A stretch of 64,000 bases of DNA from the NCBI RefSeq assembly GCF_000427295.1, contig NZ_ATNM01000107.1, forward strand, positions 1 through 64,000, in the 5' to 3' direction. The notes under the pieces were generated by a model. That model made no database searches. It had not been told where the DNA came from and saw nothing but the letters and a program-made list of their open reading frames with translations. Both the position numbers and the translations under genes were made by a program. This DNA is from Cyclobacterium qasimii M12-11B (lineage in GTDB: Bacteria > Bacteroidota > Bacteroidia > Cytophagales > Cyclobacteriaceae). This document shows positions 8,308-18,318 of this stretch, piece by piece (the first letter of the stretch is position 1; the number at the start of each line of letters is the position of its first letter).

Positions 8308-10517
8308 ATGCAAAAATTTATTCTAACCTTTTTACTTTCTTTTTATTCCATAATTATTGTTTTTAGTCAGGAGACCGAGCACCCTGGTATTTTTGCTAAC
8401 AAAGCGGAGAAACCTGTGCTTATAGACGGGATTCTAAATGAAGAGGTTTGGAAAGACATTGGCTGGGAAAGTAATTTCATTCAGACATTCCCCACGGATA
8501 CAGCCATGGCTATTGCCAAGACAAAAGTAAAAGTGTCCTTTGATGATAAATTCATTTACATCGCTGCTATCTTATTAAACCCCGAGGATAGGAAAAAGTA
8601 TGTAAGTACTTCCTTAAGAAGGGATTATAGAGGAAACCAAAATGATGGTATCAGTATTGTAATTGACACTTTTAATGACAAAACCAACGGCTATATATTC
8701 GGTGTAAACCCTTATGGGGTGCAAAGAGAAGCCATGGTAGGCAATGGAGGGTTGCTTACGACAGATTTTAATCTTGCTTGGGACAACAAGTGGTATTCCG
8801 AAGCAACCATCCACGAAGATCATTGGATAGTGGAAATTGGGATACCTTTGTCCACCCTAAGGTACAAAGATGGAGCAGAAAACTGGAACATAAACTTCTA
8901 TAGAATTGACAGTAAATATTCAGAAAAGACCACCTGGACGCCTATACCTAAAAATTTTAATGTAACCCATACAGCCTTTTCCAGAAACCTTCACTTTTCT
9001 GAGCCATTGCCCAAAGCAGGAGGTAATTTTTCGCTTATACCCTATGCGGCAGTAGCTACTTCAAAAAACAATATTAATGGAATTGAAGAACCCTTAAAAC
9101 CTTCTTTTGGTGGAGATGCTAAGATAGGAATAGGCCCAGCCATGAATCTTGATCTTACCGTTAATCCTGATTTTTCGCAAGTTGAGGTAGACGAACAAGT
9201 GACGAATTTAGATCGATTTGAAATCTTCTTTCCTGAAAGAAGACAGTTCTTTTTGGAGAATGTAGATCTTTTTGCTGATTTTGGAACAGATAGAATTAGG
9301 CCTTTTTTCTCTAGAAGAATAGGGGTGGATAGGGATGAAAACACCGGGCAAAATGTGCAGAATCAGATTCTTTATGGTGCAAGATTAAGTGGTAAACTGA
9401 ATGAAGACTGGAGAATTGGTGCCATGAACATGCAAACTGCCAATGATCCTTTAAGAGGAATCTCTGGTAAAAACTTTACTGTGGCAGCTTTGCAGCGTAA
9501 GGTGTTCAATCGTTCCAATGTTGGGGTAATGGTCATCAATAGAGAGACCATGGACATGGAACAAGGTGGCTTAAACCTAGTGAATGGGAAACACAACCGC
9601 CTGGTAGGTTTTGATTACAATTTGTTTTCAAAGGACAATCGCTGGACGGGCAAGTTTTTTTACCATAAAACCTTTGAGGAAGGTAAACAAAGCAATACCG
9701 GAACGGGCCATGCGCAACTAACCTTTACCGATGTAAACCTGATGGCAGGTTTGTCTTATTCTAATGTGGGAGAGAATTACAATCCCTTGGTAGGTTATAC
9801 GCCCAGAGTGGGTTACCAAAGAATAGCACCAATCATGAGTTATACCTTTTTTCCAGACTCTAAGCATATCAACCGACATGGTCCGGGCTTTGAATCTGAG
9901 ACCTTATGGACGCCTACATTGGGAATAACCGACGAATTGCATACCTTAAATTACTTGATTCGCTTGCACTCTTATGCAGAGGTTACCCTAAGCGCAAACA
10001 ATCAATATACCTATTTATTTTCCCTTTTGACCCTACCAGATCTGGTGGAGAACCTTTGGCTCAAGGTACCTCTTATCGGTACAATTATTTTGGAATTGAA
10101 ATGAAAACAGACCCCAGGAAATCCTTTTCTTTGATAGGAACAGGACAGACAGGGCAATATTATAATGGGCAAATGTCTAATTTTCTCGGTACTGCCCAAT
10201 GGCGAGTTGGATACTCCGCTAATATCTCCATGAACATTAGCTATAGTCGGCTAAGGCTTCCAGAGCCACAGAAGGATGCTGATTTATTCCTGATTGGACC
10301 TAGGTTTGACCTTACATTTACAAGAAGTTTATTCTGGACTACCTTTATCCAATACAATAACCAAATTGACAATGTCAATATCAATACCAGGGTTCAATGG
10401 CGTTATGCTCCAGTCTCTGATTTGTTTATAGTATATACTGACAATTACTTTCCTGACACATTTGCTTCCAAGCAGCGGGCTTTTGTAATGAAATTGAATT
10501 ATTGGTTGAATCTTTAA
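8308..10517 (+). CDS. CBM9-like / DUF5916 outer-membrane protein (frameshifted)
   Basis: The first frame runs 8308-10104 and the C-terminal part continues in another frame to 10517. Adding one T to the T4 run at 10018-10021 joins them (reading YLFFPFDPT), giving about 736 aa. After a signal peptide (to about residue 20) comes a carbohydrate-binding-module-9-like domain (PVLIDGILNEEVWKDI to about residue 215). A DUF5916 region follows with NPDFSQVEVDEQVTNLDRFE and FPERRQFFLENVDLF, and then a barrel of beta strands ending VMKLNYWLNL. Proteins of this type are common beside SusCD and TonB systems, but their substrate is not known. The rest of the frame shows no further damage, so this looks like a functional gene with one read error. 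Confidence 0.8.
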
Positions 10518-10581
10518 CTTAAGTTTGAAAGTAGTCTTTAGACTATTGCTTGGCATTTCTAATATTATGGCATTGCATAAA

Positions 10582-10619
10582 AAAAGGTGACTGAACTTAT
10601 TGTAGCTCAGTCACCTTTT
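10582..10619. terminator. Bidirectional terminator between convergent genes
   Basis: AAAAGGTGACTGA (10582-10594) pairs perfectly with TCAGTCACCTTTT (10607-10619) around a 12-base loop. A-rich and T-rich flanks on the two sides suit termination of both the DUF5916 gene (+) and the propeller protein gene (-). Confidence 0.85.
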
Positions 10620-10642
10620 AAATTCTTTAGTTTTTATTCAAA

Positions 10643-12952
10643 TTATTTTAAGAAATCAGGTCTTTTAGTACCGCTATAAGGTTTTGCACCAAGATTTGAT
10701 TGATCAATTTCCTCAACCATTAATAGCTTTTTATCGGTAACCGTTGGCGCTTTAATAAAGCCATAGTACCTGCCTTTCCAGTAATCTCTTAAATAACCGG
10801 TAGGCTCTATGATCCTGTTACCATGTCTTCCACCATCCAGAACAATTGCTCTTCTGGATTCCCTTAATAAAGCGGTTTCCCTTGGGGACATGGCTTTTAG
10901 GCCACCTTCATAGGAGATATATCCTTTTTCTACGAATAGGTCATCCCTATGAGAATTGGTGTAATTGTAGTCCCTGCAATCCAATGGCCATTCTCTAAGA
11001 TGCTGTGTGGCTGCTCCAAGATCAGCATCATTGCCGGTTAGTGCTGCATAAGTAAAGTTAAACCAAGGGATTTTTTCCATGCGTTTGATTTCATAAGTTC
11101 TTTCTAAACTCCTCAGGTAAGTGGAACGCAAGTCTGGGTCTTTTTCGTAGGGAAGCAAGATCATGTAAGATTCCAAGGCAAGGTTATCATCCCATGGAGC
11201 AATTTGAGAAGGAGGAAAGGTTTTCTTTTGTTTAATTGTGTTTTCTGGATAACCCCATTTCACCAATTGCTCATAGCCCTTTTTGTATTTTTCATCTCCG
11301 GTTAATGCATAGGTAGCATAAGTGAAAGCCAAGACTTCCAAACCATTAATTCCACGGTCTTCGTAGCCATAAGGCCTTAGTAAATATTCTGGATTCCATC
11401 GACCCCATCTTGTAGGTTCACCATCAGCATCTATTAATTCCCAGCCATTGTCCATAATATAAGAAGTCATTCTTGTCATATGTTCCTTGGCCAATTCCTT
11501 GTCTTTTCCTTTGGCTACCAAATCGTGAAAAATGGCTACAGAGTAATAATGTGCAATAACTTCATCACTTGAAGCATCTCCTTTCCAGTACCATAGGCTG
11601 TCCGAAGTGGCATACCATTTGGCTGGTAAACCACCAGAGCCTCTATTATCTAAACCGCCAGAGTCACCTTCTCTGGAAAAGACAGCTCTTGAGATAAGCC
11701 CTTCTATCGGGGTAACCCTTTCAAGAAATAGCATGGCCTGGAAAGCATCTAATGCTTCTTTCCTGTCAGCTTCTTCACCGGTAACTGCGTATTTGTAGCT
11801 CATAGCAGCCAGGTAGGTAGCCGTATGGGCACCATCATTGTCACTTATCTCTCTTTCCCATTCTCCTTTTCTTTTGGTCAATAGATGAACAAAGCCCATT
11901 CTTTTATGTCCGTAAGCTTCCATCCATTGCTCGTAATGCGCAGCTTTTTTCTGCAAGGTATAGGGTTCATAATGTATAATGCCTAGTCCTCCATTCGTTG
12001 CAGCTACTACTTTATTCTTGGTGCTTGCAATTCCATTGACTTTATTGTCAGGTAACCAAAGGTCTGAGCCAAAATAGTGAAATTCTTCAGCGGTCATCCT
12101 GATAAGGCCACGTGGAGTTCCTATCCACATGTCTCTGTCAAAACCTTTAACCATTTGATTAGTATTTTCTACGGGTAAGCCATCAGCGCCTTTTATTTGG
12201 GTAAGAGAGGTTCCTCTTAGCAACCCTAATCCCCGATCGGTACTGATATAAAGCTTACTTCCGATACTAAGTAAGTCTTTGGTGTTTTTTGATGGTAAAT
12301 TACCCCAATCAATAAGGTGTTCGTTGACCACTTTTCCTGCCAATTGTACCAATTCACCTGGACGGAGGATATGAAGGGTCTGGCTATAACTTTCAATGGC
12401 TGTAATAGGGCCCAAAGTAACAGGGTCGGCTAGAAGCTGACTACCGTCTTCCATAAACATGGTTACATCACTTGAAAGAAATCCGCCTTCAGGCATTATA
12501 TTGGTTAATTTACCACCTTCATATTTAAAAATGGATTCCGTAGTAGCTACATGGACCTGGTTCAGGTGCATACAAAAGTCTATAAACTTTTCTGTGCTGA
12601 TTTTAGTCCATTTTTTGTCATCAAATAGGTAAAGCCCTGAATTACTGCTTACCCATAAGCCACCTTTCAATACTTCAATTTTATTGATTTGGTCTGGTGC
12701 TGCTTTTACAGTAATTAGCGCTTCTCCCTGTAAAAGAGCTAATTTGCCATCTTTTACGATATAAACTGATTCATTTAATATTGCCACCTGACTTATAGGC
12801 GTATCAGTCGGTATCACCTCTCTTCGTTCTTGCAAGTAAGGAGCATCCTCTACAGGCTTCCAGAAATGTTCAGCTTTGTCCTGGGCAAAGAGGTAACTAC
12901 AATTTAATAGTGCTGCCACTAGGATAAGCCCAGCTTTAAAAGTTTTCTTCAT
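10643..12952 (-). CDS. Secreted beta-propeller plus alpha/alpha-toroid-like protein, function unknown
   Basis: I start at 12952 (MKKTFKAGLILVAALLNC, signal peptide ending LFAQ), giving 769 aa. A longer frame to 13096 has an unlikely N terminus. Residues about 45-345 are blade-like repeats resembling two-component-regulator propellers (LKGGLWVSSNSGLYLFDDKKW, KLYISTDRGLGLL, DMWIGTPRGLIRM). From about 345 on the protein is helical and rich in aromatic and acidic residues (HTATYLAAMSYKYAVTGEE, ISRAVFSREG, LEVLAFTYATYALTGDEKY, PWDDNLALESYMILL). That pattern recalls alpha/alpha-toroid enzymes such as glycoside hydrolases or polysaccharide lyases, but I cannot assign a family or catalytic residues. 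The combination suggests a periplasmic or surface protein that reads or processes a carbohydrate. It is transcribed toward the DUF5916 gene and away from AraC. Confidence 0.75.
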   Translation of the reverse strand: MKKTFKAGLILVAALLNCSYLFAQDKAEHFWKPVEDAPYLQERREVIPTDTPISQVAILNESVYIVKDGKLALLQGEALITVKAAPDQINKIEVLKGGLWVSSNSGLYLFDDKKWTKISTEKFIDFCMHLNQVHVATTESIFKYEGGKLTNIMPEGGFLSSDVTMFMEDGSQLLADPVTLGPITAIESYSQTLHILRPGELVQLAGKVVNEHLIDWGNLPSKNTKDLLSIGSKLYISTDRGLGLLRGTSLTQIKGADGLPVENTNQMVKGFDRDMWIGTPRGLIRMTAEEFHYFGSDLWLPDNKVNGIASTKNKVVAATNGGLGIIHYEPYTLQKKAAHYEQWMEAYGHKRMGFVHLLTKRKGEWEREISDNDGAHTATYLAAMSYKYAVTGEEADRKEALDAFQAMLFLERVTPIEGLISRAVFSREGDSGGLDNRGSGGLPAKWYATSDSLWYWKGDASSDEVIAHYYSVAIFHDLVAKGKDKELAKEHMTRMTSYIMDNGWELIDADGEPTRWGRWNPEYLLRPYGYEDRGINGLEVLAFTYATYALTGDEKYKKGYEQLVKWGYPENTIKQKKTFPPSQIAPWDDNLALESYMILLPYEKDPDLRSTYLRSLERTYEIKRMEKIPWFNFTYAALTGNDADLGAATQHLREWPLDCRDYNYTNSHRDDLFVEKGYISYEGGLKAMSPRETALLRESRRAIVLDGGRHGNRIIEPTGYLRDYWKGRYYGFIKAPTVTDKKLLMVEEIDQSNLGAKPYSGTKRPDFLK

Positions 12953-13356
12953 TGGTAGATAAAATTTGTGATTGTTAGTTAAATACCCCTTTGCTAGAAG
13001 AATGTACCATAGCAAAACTGTTTTTTTGCATGAGGTATTGATTTGGAAAGGCAAGCTTAAATGCCTGTTTTCGGGAAATTTAAAAATTCCGCACAAGGGA
13101 TTTTAGGAAGCCATCAATTTAGAATCACAACTTAAAAACAATGAATAGCTTTTTAATTGCTATTATCAATTAAAATTAATCCCTATAAAACGGGTTAAGC
13201 AATTAATGGGATTTGGAGATTTGAACTATACCTTAACAAAAAAGCAGTTGTTGTTTATTTATTTAAATCCTGGACCTATAAAGCTTCGGCATAATAATTA
13301 ATAAAAAACAAGAAGCAGAAATTCTTATCTATAGAAATAATTTCAATTTAAGGTAG
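12953..13356. other. Spacer with no gene seen
   Basis: These 404 bp separate the start of the propeller protein from the stop of the AraC gene. The sequence is AT-rich with no supported open frame. It should hold the promoter of the propeller gene, but no clear TAnnTTTG box stands out. Confidence 0.5.
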
Positions 13357-14280
13357 TTAAATATACCTGGCCTGATATACCTTTGGAGTTTCCCCAAACT
13401 TATTTTTAAAAGCCCTTATAAAATAGGTAACATTATTGAAGCCGGCCATTGCACAAACCTCTTGTACCTGATAGGCTGCTTGCTGTAATAAATGGGCGGA
13501 ATTATTTAATCGTTGTTCTAAAATATATTCCATGGGGCTAATACCAAATTCTTCCTTGAATGTTCTGGAAAAATGGGTTTTACTCATACAAGCCTTAGCA
13601 CTTAAAACCTCCAATGTCAAATTTTCTCTCAGGTTTTGTTTGATGTAATTGACCACGTGGGCAATTTTATTTGAGCTTGCAAGCGATTTGTATGTCTTTT
13701 CTAAGATGTCTCTGGCTTGGGTTTGAGACAAACGAATTAGTAATTCCTTCAAAGCCAGTGAGGCGATCAAATCCTTGTCTTTAGATCTTTCTTTTACGCC
13801 AATGCGGATAAAGCGATTGATGATTTCAGAGAGGTCTTGATTGTTGATCAGATGGAAATAATTTAAGTCCAGTCCCCATTGCTTTTGCCATACCTTATCT
13901 GGCAATTTTTCATTCAAAAGATTGAAAGTGTTTTCAATCATTTCTTGGGAAATCGAAAGGGCGATACATTGAGTTGGATTGTCCCATTTTGCTTCAGGGA
14001 AGTCAATTTTCATCAATTCGTTTGGAGGAACAATAACAGATTCACCTGGCAAATATTCAAATCCAGGCTTATTAAAAAGATGCATGACTTTTTTCCCTTT
14101 CATCATAGTAGTCAATACCAAGTCTCCAAAACTTAGATTCACATTTGATGCTTGTTGGTGCGTCTCAAAAATATTGAGTTCACAATTGTTCAATGAATAA
14201 GTGGTCCGATTTTCAACCAAGGTTTTCAAATCGCTCTCATTTCTCCAGGGAACTCCGGTTATATAGGGTCGTCTTGGCAT
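13357..14280 (-). CDS. AraC-family transcriptional regulator
   Basis: The 307-aa protein has an N-terminal cupin-like sensor domain (about 25-190, including SFGDLVLTTMMKGKKVMHLF and PGESVIVPPNELMKIDFP). It ends with a double helix-turn-helix AraC domain (about 205-305: HVVNYIKQNLRENLTLEVLSA, KTHFSRTFKEEFGISPMEYI, EVCAMAGFNNVTYFIRAFKNKFGETP). The N-terminal domain resembles that of AraC regulators found beside alcohol and aldehyde oxidation genes. It is divergent from the aldehyde dehydrogenase/DUF779 pair, so I infer that it activates that pair in response to an aldehyde or related compound. Confidence 0.92.
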   Translation of the reverse strand: MPRRPYITGVPWRNESDLKTLVENRTTYSLNNCELNIFETHQQASNVNLSFGDLVLTTMMKGKKVMHLFNKPGFEYLPGESVIVPPNELMKIDFPEAKWDNPTQCIALSISQEMIENTFNLLNEKLPDKVWQKQWGLDLNYFHLINNQDLSEIINRFIRIGVKERSKDKDLIASLALKELLIRLSQTQARDILEKTYKSLASSNKIAHVVNYIKQNLRENLTLEVLSAKACMSKTHFSRTFKEEFGISPMEYILEQRLNNSAHLLQQAAYQVQEVCAMAGFNNVTYFIRAFKNKFGETPKVYQARYI

Positions 14281-14407
14281 GTTATTACCTAACGGTAGGT
14301 TTAATGGGCTGCATATAAATATTATGCTTTTTATTTATTCAACCAAAAAAGGCACCTTCCATTAATTTGTTAAAACGATAAATGAGGTGGATAAGATGGT
14401 CCTTCAG

Positions 14408-14441
14408 GTTGATTTTAAAAATTAATTTACTACTAAATTTG
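14408..14441 (+). promoter_or_regulatory. Probable promoter of the aldehyde dehydrogenase operon
   Basis: TAAATTTG at 14434-14441 matches the Bacteroidota -7 box TAnnTTTG exactly. GTTG at 14408-14411 lies 22 bases before it, close to the usual spacing for the -33 element. Transcription would start about 15-20 bases before the expected start codon near 14464, which supports an N terminus there. Confidence 0.55.
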
Positions 14442-14466
14442 ATAAAACTCAAAATAAAAAAAATAG

Positions 14467-15990
14467 TCAACACTAACTTTATCCCAAAGTAAGCCAGTAG
14501 AGCGGCCTAAATTTAAAGAAAAATACGATCATTTCATTGGAGGAAAATGGGTAGCCCCTTCATCAGGAGAGTATTTTGACAATATTTCTCCTATTGATGG
14601 AAAACCATTTACCAAAGCTGCAAGAGGAAACAAGGAAGATGTGGAATTGGCCTTGGATGCAGCCCATGAAGCATTTAAGTCCTGGTCTAAAACCTCTCCA
14701 GCTGAAAGAAGTAAATTGCTCAACAAAATAGCAGATGTCATTGAGGAGAACCTCGAAATGCTGGCTCGAATAGAAACGGTAGACAATGGGAAAGCTTTGA
14801 GGGAAACCAGAGCTGCAGATTTGCCTTTGGTCATCGACCACTTCAGGTATTTTGCAGGGGTGATTCGGGCGGATGAAAGTACCATATCCGAGCACGACGA
14901 AAATACAGTGAGTATCGCCTTGCACGAGCCTCTTGGAGTGGTAGCTCAAATAATCCCATGGAATTTCCCACTACTAATGGCCACCTGGAAAATGGCCCCA
15001 GCTTTGGCAGCAGGTTGTTGTACAATAGTAAAACCAGCCGAACAAACACCTACAAGTATCATGGTCCTTATGGAGCTGATTGGAGACATATTGCCTCCTG
15101 GCGTTCTTAATGTTATTACTGGATTTGGTCCGGAAGCGGGAAAACCACTGGCCAGTTCAAAAAGGGTAGCCAAAGTTTCTTTCACAGGTGAAACCACCAC
15201 AGGAAGGCTCATCATGCAATATGCCTCTGAAAATTTGGTTCCTGTCACAATGGAACTTGGCGGTAAATCTCCAAATATATTTATGAAATCGGTGGCCGAT
15301 GCCGACGATGATTTTTTTGATAAAGCAGTAGAAGGAGCCGTCCTCTTTGCTTTAAATCAGGGAGAGGTTTGTACTTGCCCTTCCAGGATTTTAGTTCATG
15401 AAGATATTTATGATGTGTTTATGGAGCGTGTAGTCGAAAGGACCAAAGCGATTAAGATGGGAAATCCTTTGGCTGAAGACACCATGATGGGAGCACAATC
15501 TTCCAATGACCAATTGGAAAAAATCATGTCTTACATGGATATTGGGAAAAAAGAAGGTGCTCAGATTTTGTGTGGTGGTGATAGAGCAGGATTGAACAGT
15601 GGCCTTGAAACAGGCTATTATGTACAGCCGACCATTTTCAAAGGCAACAATAAAATGAGGGTTTTCCAGGAGGAGATTTTTGGACCTGTTGTTTCTGTAA
15701 CCACTTTTAAAACGACCGAAGAAGCAATAGAAATTGCAAATGACACCATGTATGGACTTGGCGCTGGCTTATGGTCAAGAGATGCCCATGAGTTGTATCA
15801 GGTGCCCAGAGCCATTCAAGCAGGTAGGGTTTGGGTCAATTGTTACCACACCTATCCGGCTCATGCTCCTTTTGGAGGCTACAAAAAATCCGGATTTGGT
15901 AGAGAGAACCATTTGATGATGTTAGCCCATTACAGGCAAACAAAAAATATGTTAATCTCGTATGATAAAAAGAAATTGGGTTTCTTTTAA
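14467..15990 (+). CDS. NAD-dependent aldehyde dehydrogenase (start codon apparently lost)
   Basis: The frame encodes [20 protein letters not shown] and then [19 protein letters not shown], the usual N terminus of this family, from 14467. The preceding codon is TAG (14464-14466), inside the string ATAGTCAAC where ATGTCAAC is expected. The next usable start (GTG at 14641) would delete 58 conserved residues, so I treat this as a damaged or misread start. The rest is complete: [14 protein letters not shown] (cofactor site), [11 protein letters not shown] (general base Glu) and [11 protein letters not shown] with the catalytic Cys at about residue 302, close to 507 aa in total. It should oxidise aldehydes such as acetaldehyde to acids in the cytoplasm. 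The DUF779 gene 74 bp downstream and the divergent AraC gene form a familiar module. Confidence 0.85.
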   Translation, partial: STLTLSQSKPVERPKFKEKYDHFIGGKWVAPSSGEYFDNISPIDGKPFTKAARGNKEDVELALDAAHEAFKSWSKTSPAERSKLLNKIADVIEENLEMLARIETVDNGKALRETRAADLPLVIDHFRYFAGVIRADESTISEHDENTVSIALHEPLGVVAQIIPWNFPLLMATWKMAPALAAGCCTIVKPAEQTPTSIMVLMELIGDILPPGVLNVITGFGPEAGKPLASSKRVAKVSFTGETTTGRLIMQYASENLVPVTMELGGKSPNIFMKSVADADDDFFDKAVEGAVLFALNQGEVCTCPSRILVHEDIYDVFMERVVERTKAIKMGNPLAEDTMMGAQSSNDQLEKIMSYMDIGKKEGAQILCGGDRAGLNSGLETGYYVQPTIFKGNNKMRVFQEEIFGPVVSVTTFKTTEEAIEIANDTMYGLGAGLWSRDAHELYQVPRAIQAGRVWVNCYHTYPAHAPFGGYKKSGFGRENHLMMLAHYRQTKNMLISYDKKKLGFF

Positions 15991-15999
15991 TTGACAAAG

Positions 16000-16037
16000 T
16001 GCCGGATTGCCATATGGCTCCGGCATTTTTTCTTTTT
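16000..16037 (+). terminator. Hairpin with T-run between aldehyde dehydrogenase and DUF779 gene
   Basis: TGCCGGA (16000-16006) pairs with TCCGGCA (16019-16025), the inner GCCATATGGC is itself palindromic, and a T-rich run follows. It looks like a terminator. The next gene, which belongs functionally with the dehydrogenase, starts 28 bp later, so partial read-through is possible. Confidence 0.75.
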
Positions 16038-16064
16038 ATTGTATTTCATAAATGAGAAATCATC

Positions 16065-16463
16065 ATGCAAAAATATATCGCACGCGTATTGGTTTCTGAA
16101 GAAGCCAAAGTGATAATTGATAAAATAAAAGACACCCATAAAAATGATTTAATGTTTCATCAAAGTGGGGGATGTTGTGATGGCTCTTCCCCGATGTGCT
16201 TCGAGAAGGGGGATTTTATTGTAGGAGGAAGCGATATTTGGATGGGAGAAGTTTATGGCTGTGATTTTTTCATGAATGAAGACCAGTTTGACTATTGGAA
16301 ACACACTCAATTGACACTAGATGTGGTTCCTGGCAGGGGAAGCAGTTTTTCTATTGAAATCCCTATGGGAATAAGGTTCATGATCCGGTCCAGGTTATTT
16401 ACAACTGAAGAATTGGATAAGCTTATCCCAGTTATAACCGGTGAAGAATACCTGGCTCGCTAG
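16065..16463 (+). CDS. DUF779 protein, aldehyde dehydrogenase partner
   Basis: The 132-aa protein is full-length for DUF779, with the family's HQSGGCCDGSSPMCF motif near residues 26-40 and DVVPGRGSSFSIEIPMGIRF later. DUF779 genes are repeatedly found next to acetaldehyde-type dehydrogenases, and the cysteine cluster suggests a metal or redox role, but no reaction has been assigned that I know of. Here it lies 74 bp behind the dehydrogenase with a terminator-like hairpin between them. The start ATG at 16065 follows the spacer directly and no other start is likely. Confidence 0.9.
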   Translation: MQKYIARVLVSEEAKVIIDKIKDTHKNDLMFHQSGGCCDGSSPMCFEKGDFIVGGSDIWMGEVYGCDFFMNEDQFDYWKHTQLTLDVVPGRGSSFSIEIPMGIRFMIRSRLFTTEELDKLIPVITGEEYLAR

Positions 16464-16500
16464 GATTTAACAACACTTAATCAATCAGTTATTTGAGTTT

Positions 16501-18246
16501 TTAATCTTCCCTTTGATAGACAATTTTGCCATTCAGTATTGTCATGAATACCTGTGTATTTAAAATTTCCTCTTCTGGTATTTTCATAATATCCTGATCC
16601 AATACTACAAGGTCAGCTAGTTTTCCTACTGTGATGGATCCTTTCGTTTTTTCTTCAAAGGCCCCATATGCAGGGGATAGCGTATAAGATTTAAGCGCTT
16701 GCGCTCTGGTCATTTTCTGATTCCCTTCATAACCATTGTCAGGAGATCCCTCTAAAGTTTTCCGGGTTACACTTGCATAGAAATTGGCTATTGGCGAAAG
16801 TGGTTCAACAGGTACATCCGTCCCATTTATTAGGGGTACTCCTGATGCTAAGAGTGCCTGCCACATATAGGCCCCATCTGTTATTCTTTTTTCGCCTAAA
16901 CGATCAATTGCCCAAGGTCTGTCAGACGATAAATGGATGGCCTGCATGGAAGGGATTACTCCTAATGAGGCAAATCTTGGGATGTCATCAGGATGAAGAT
17001 GCTGTGCATGTTCTATTCTAAATCTATGGTCAGAATTTAAAGCATCCATCTCCGAAAGTGCTTTCTCATATTGATCCAAGACTTCCTGATTGGCCCGATC
17101 GCCAATGGCATGGGTAGCTAATTGAAACCCATATTTGATACCATTTTTAGCTGTTTCTAAAACCTCCTCCATTGGTATAGTCTCATGTCCATAGTGGCCA
17201 GGCCGGTCAGAATATTCCTCCAATAGCCATGCACCACGTGATCCCAAAGCCCCATCTGCGGATAATTTTATGGATCGAACGTTGAGCCAGGAATTCGTCT
17301 TCGGGCCTTTTTGATACCATTCTTCTAATAGTTCTTTGTCATTTCCTCCAAGCATGGCATACAAGCGGATTTTAAGCTTGCCTTCAGCTTGCATCTCCTG
17401 GTAAAGGCCCAAAGTTTCTTTGCCTACTCCAGCATCCTGGAAGCTGGTAATGCCATTCCTTAGACAGGCATCCTGAGCCAGATTAAAGGCAAGAAGGTTA
17501 TTTTCTTCATCGCTTTCTGGAATGTGATTATAGATTAACTCCATGGCATTTTCATTAAAAATCCCCGTAGGATTTCCATTATTATCACGGATAACTTCTC
17601 CTCCGGATATTTTTCTACTGCCCCCTAGCTCTTGATTTAATGGTCCGATTCCTGCTATTTCCATTGCTTTGGCATTGGCAAATAAGGCATGTCCACTTGC
17701 GTGAAAAAGTACCACAGGATGATCTGGAGAAAAGGCAGTCATAGCTTGGTGAATTGGGAATCCATCGATAATCTCTTGGGGTTGGCTTGTCCATTTACTT
17801 TGGTGCCAGCCACGACCAATGATCCAATTTCCAGCAGTGGTTTTAGCTACTGCTACTTTCACTTTTTCTACAATTTCAGCATAGCTTTTTGTGTCAGATA
17901 AGTCAAGATTTAATTCACTATAGCCCAGTCCCATAAAATGGCCATGACCTTCTATCCATCCAGGGGTAATTATTTTATTCTTTAAATCAATTTGCTGTGT
18001 TTCAGGGCCAATAAACTCCGCTAGATCTTTTTCAAATCCTGCAAAAATGATGACCGAATCTCTAACAGCAATTGCTTCAACCTGTGGGTTGTCAGGTTGT
18101 AGTGTGTAAATCTTCCCACCTTTAAAAACGAGTGTTGCTTTTTCATTATTTGTTACCGTACAAGCCATTAACAGTAGCGAAAAAGAAACATAAATGCTTA
18201 GGCAAAAAATCCTGCTATGTAGCTGTTGATATCCGGAATTTTTCAT
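16501..18246 (-). CDS. YtcJ-like amidohydrolase family 3 lipoprotein
   Basis: The 581-aa protein begins with a lipoprotein signal (SFSLLLMAC, Cys29). The amidohydrolase fold follows with FKGGKIYTLQPDNPQVEAIA, the metal-binding GWIEGHGHFMGLG (HxH), HASGHALFANAKA, LATHAIGDRANQEVL, FRIEHAQHL and NGTDVPVEPLSPI (the active-site Asp). These are the signatures of the YtcJ group of metal-dependent hydrolases. The substrate is not known; members cleave C-N bonds of amides, formamides or ureides. The lipid anchor places it at the periplasmic or outer membrane face. Its start is 72 bp from the stop of the small monooxygenase-like gene, and both read leftward, so they may be cotranscribed. Confidence 0.9.
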   Translation of the reverse strand: MKNSGYQQLHSRIFCLSIYVSFSLLLMACTVTNNEKATLVFKGGKIYTLQPDNPQVEAIAVRDSVIIFAGFEKDLAEFIGPETQQIDLKNKIITPGWIEGHGHFMGLGYSELNLDLSDTKSYAEIVEKVKVAVAKTTAGNWIIGRGWHQSKWTSQPQEIIDGFPIHQAMTAFSPDHPVVLFHASGHALFANAKAMEIAGIGPLNQELGGSRKISGGEVIRDNNGNPTGIFNENAMELIYNHIPESDEENNLLAFNLAQDACLRNGITSFQDAGVGKETLGLYQEMQAEGKLKIRLYAMLGGNDKELLEEWYQKGPKTNSWLNVRSIKLSADGALGSRGAWLLEEYSDRPGHYGHETIPMEEVLETAKNGIKYGFQLATHAIGDRANQEVLDQYEKALSEMDALNSDHRFRIEHAQHLHPDDIPRFASLGVIPSMQAIHLSSDRPWAIDRLGEKRITDGAYMWQALLASGVPLINGTDVPVEPLSPIANFYASVTRKTLEGSPDNGYEGNQKMTRAQALKSYTLSPAYGAFEEKTKGSITVGKLADLVVLDQDIMKIPEEEILNTQVFMTILNGKIVYQRED

Positions 18247-18318
18247 GGTTGTTGTTTTTTATTGGTGTCCTTGCTTTAGGCTACTGTTTATGTCTAAGGC
18301 CTTTGGAAGAAATACTTC

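Noticed and set aside
12952-13096. Upstream start of the propeller protein at 13096
   Set aside because: The extra 48 residues come before a normal signal peptide and look like untranslated leader.
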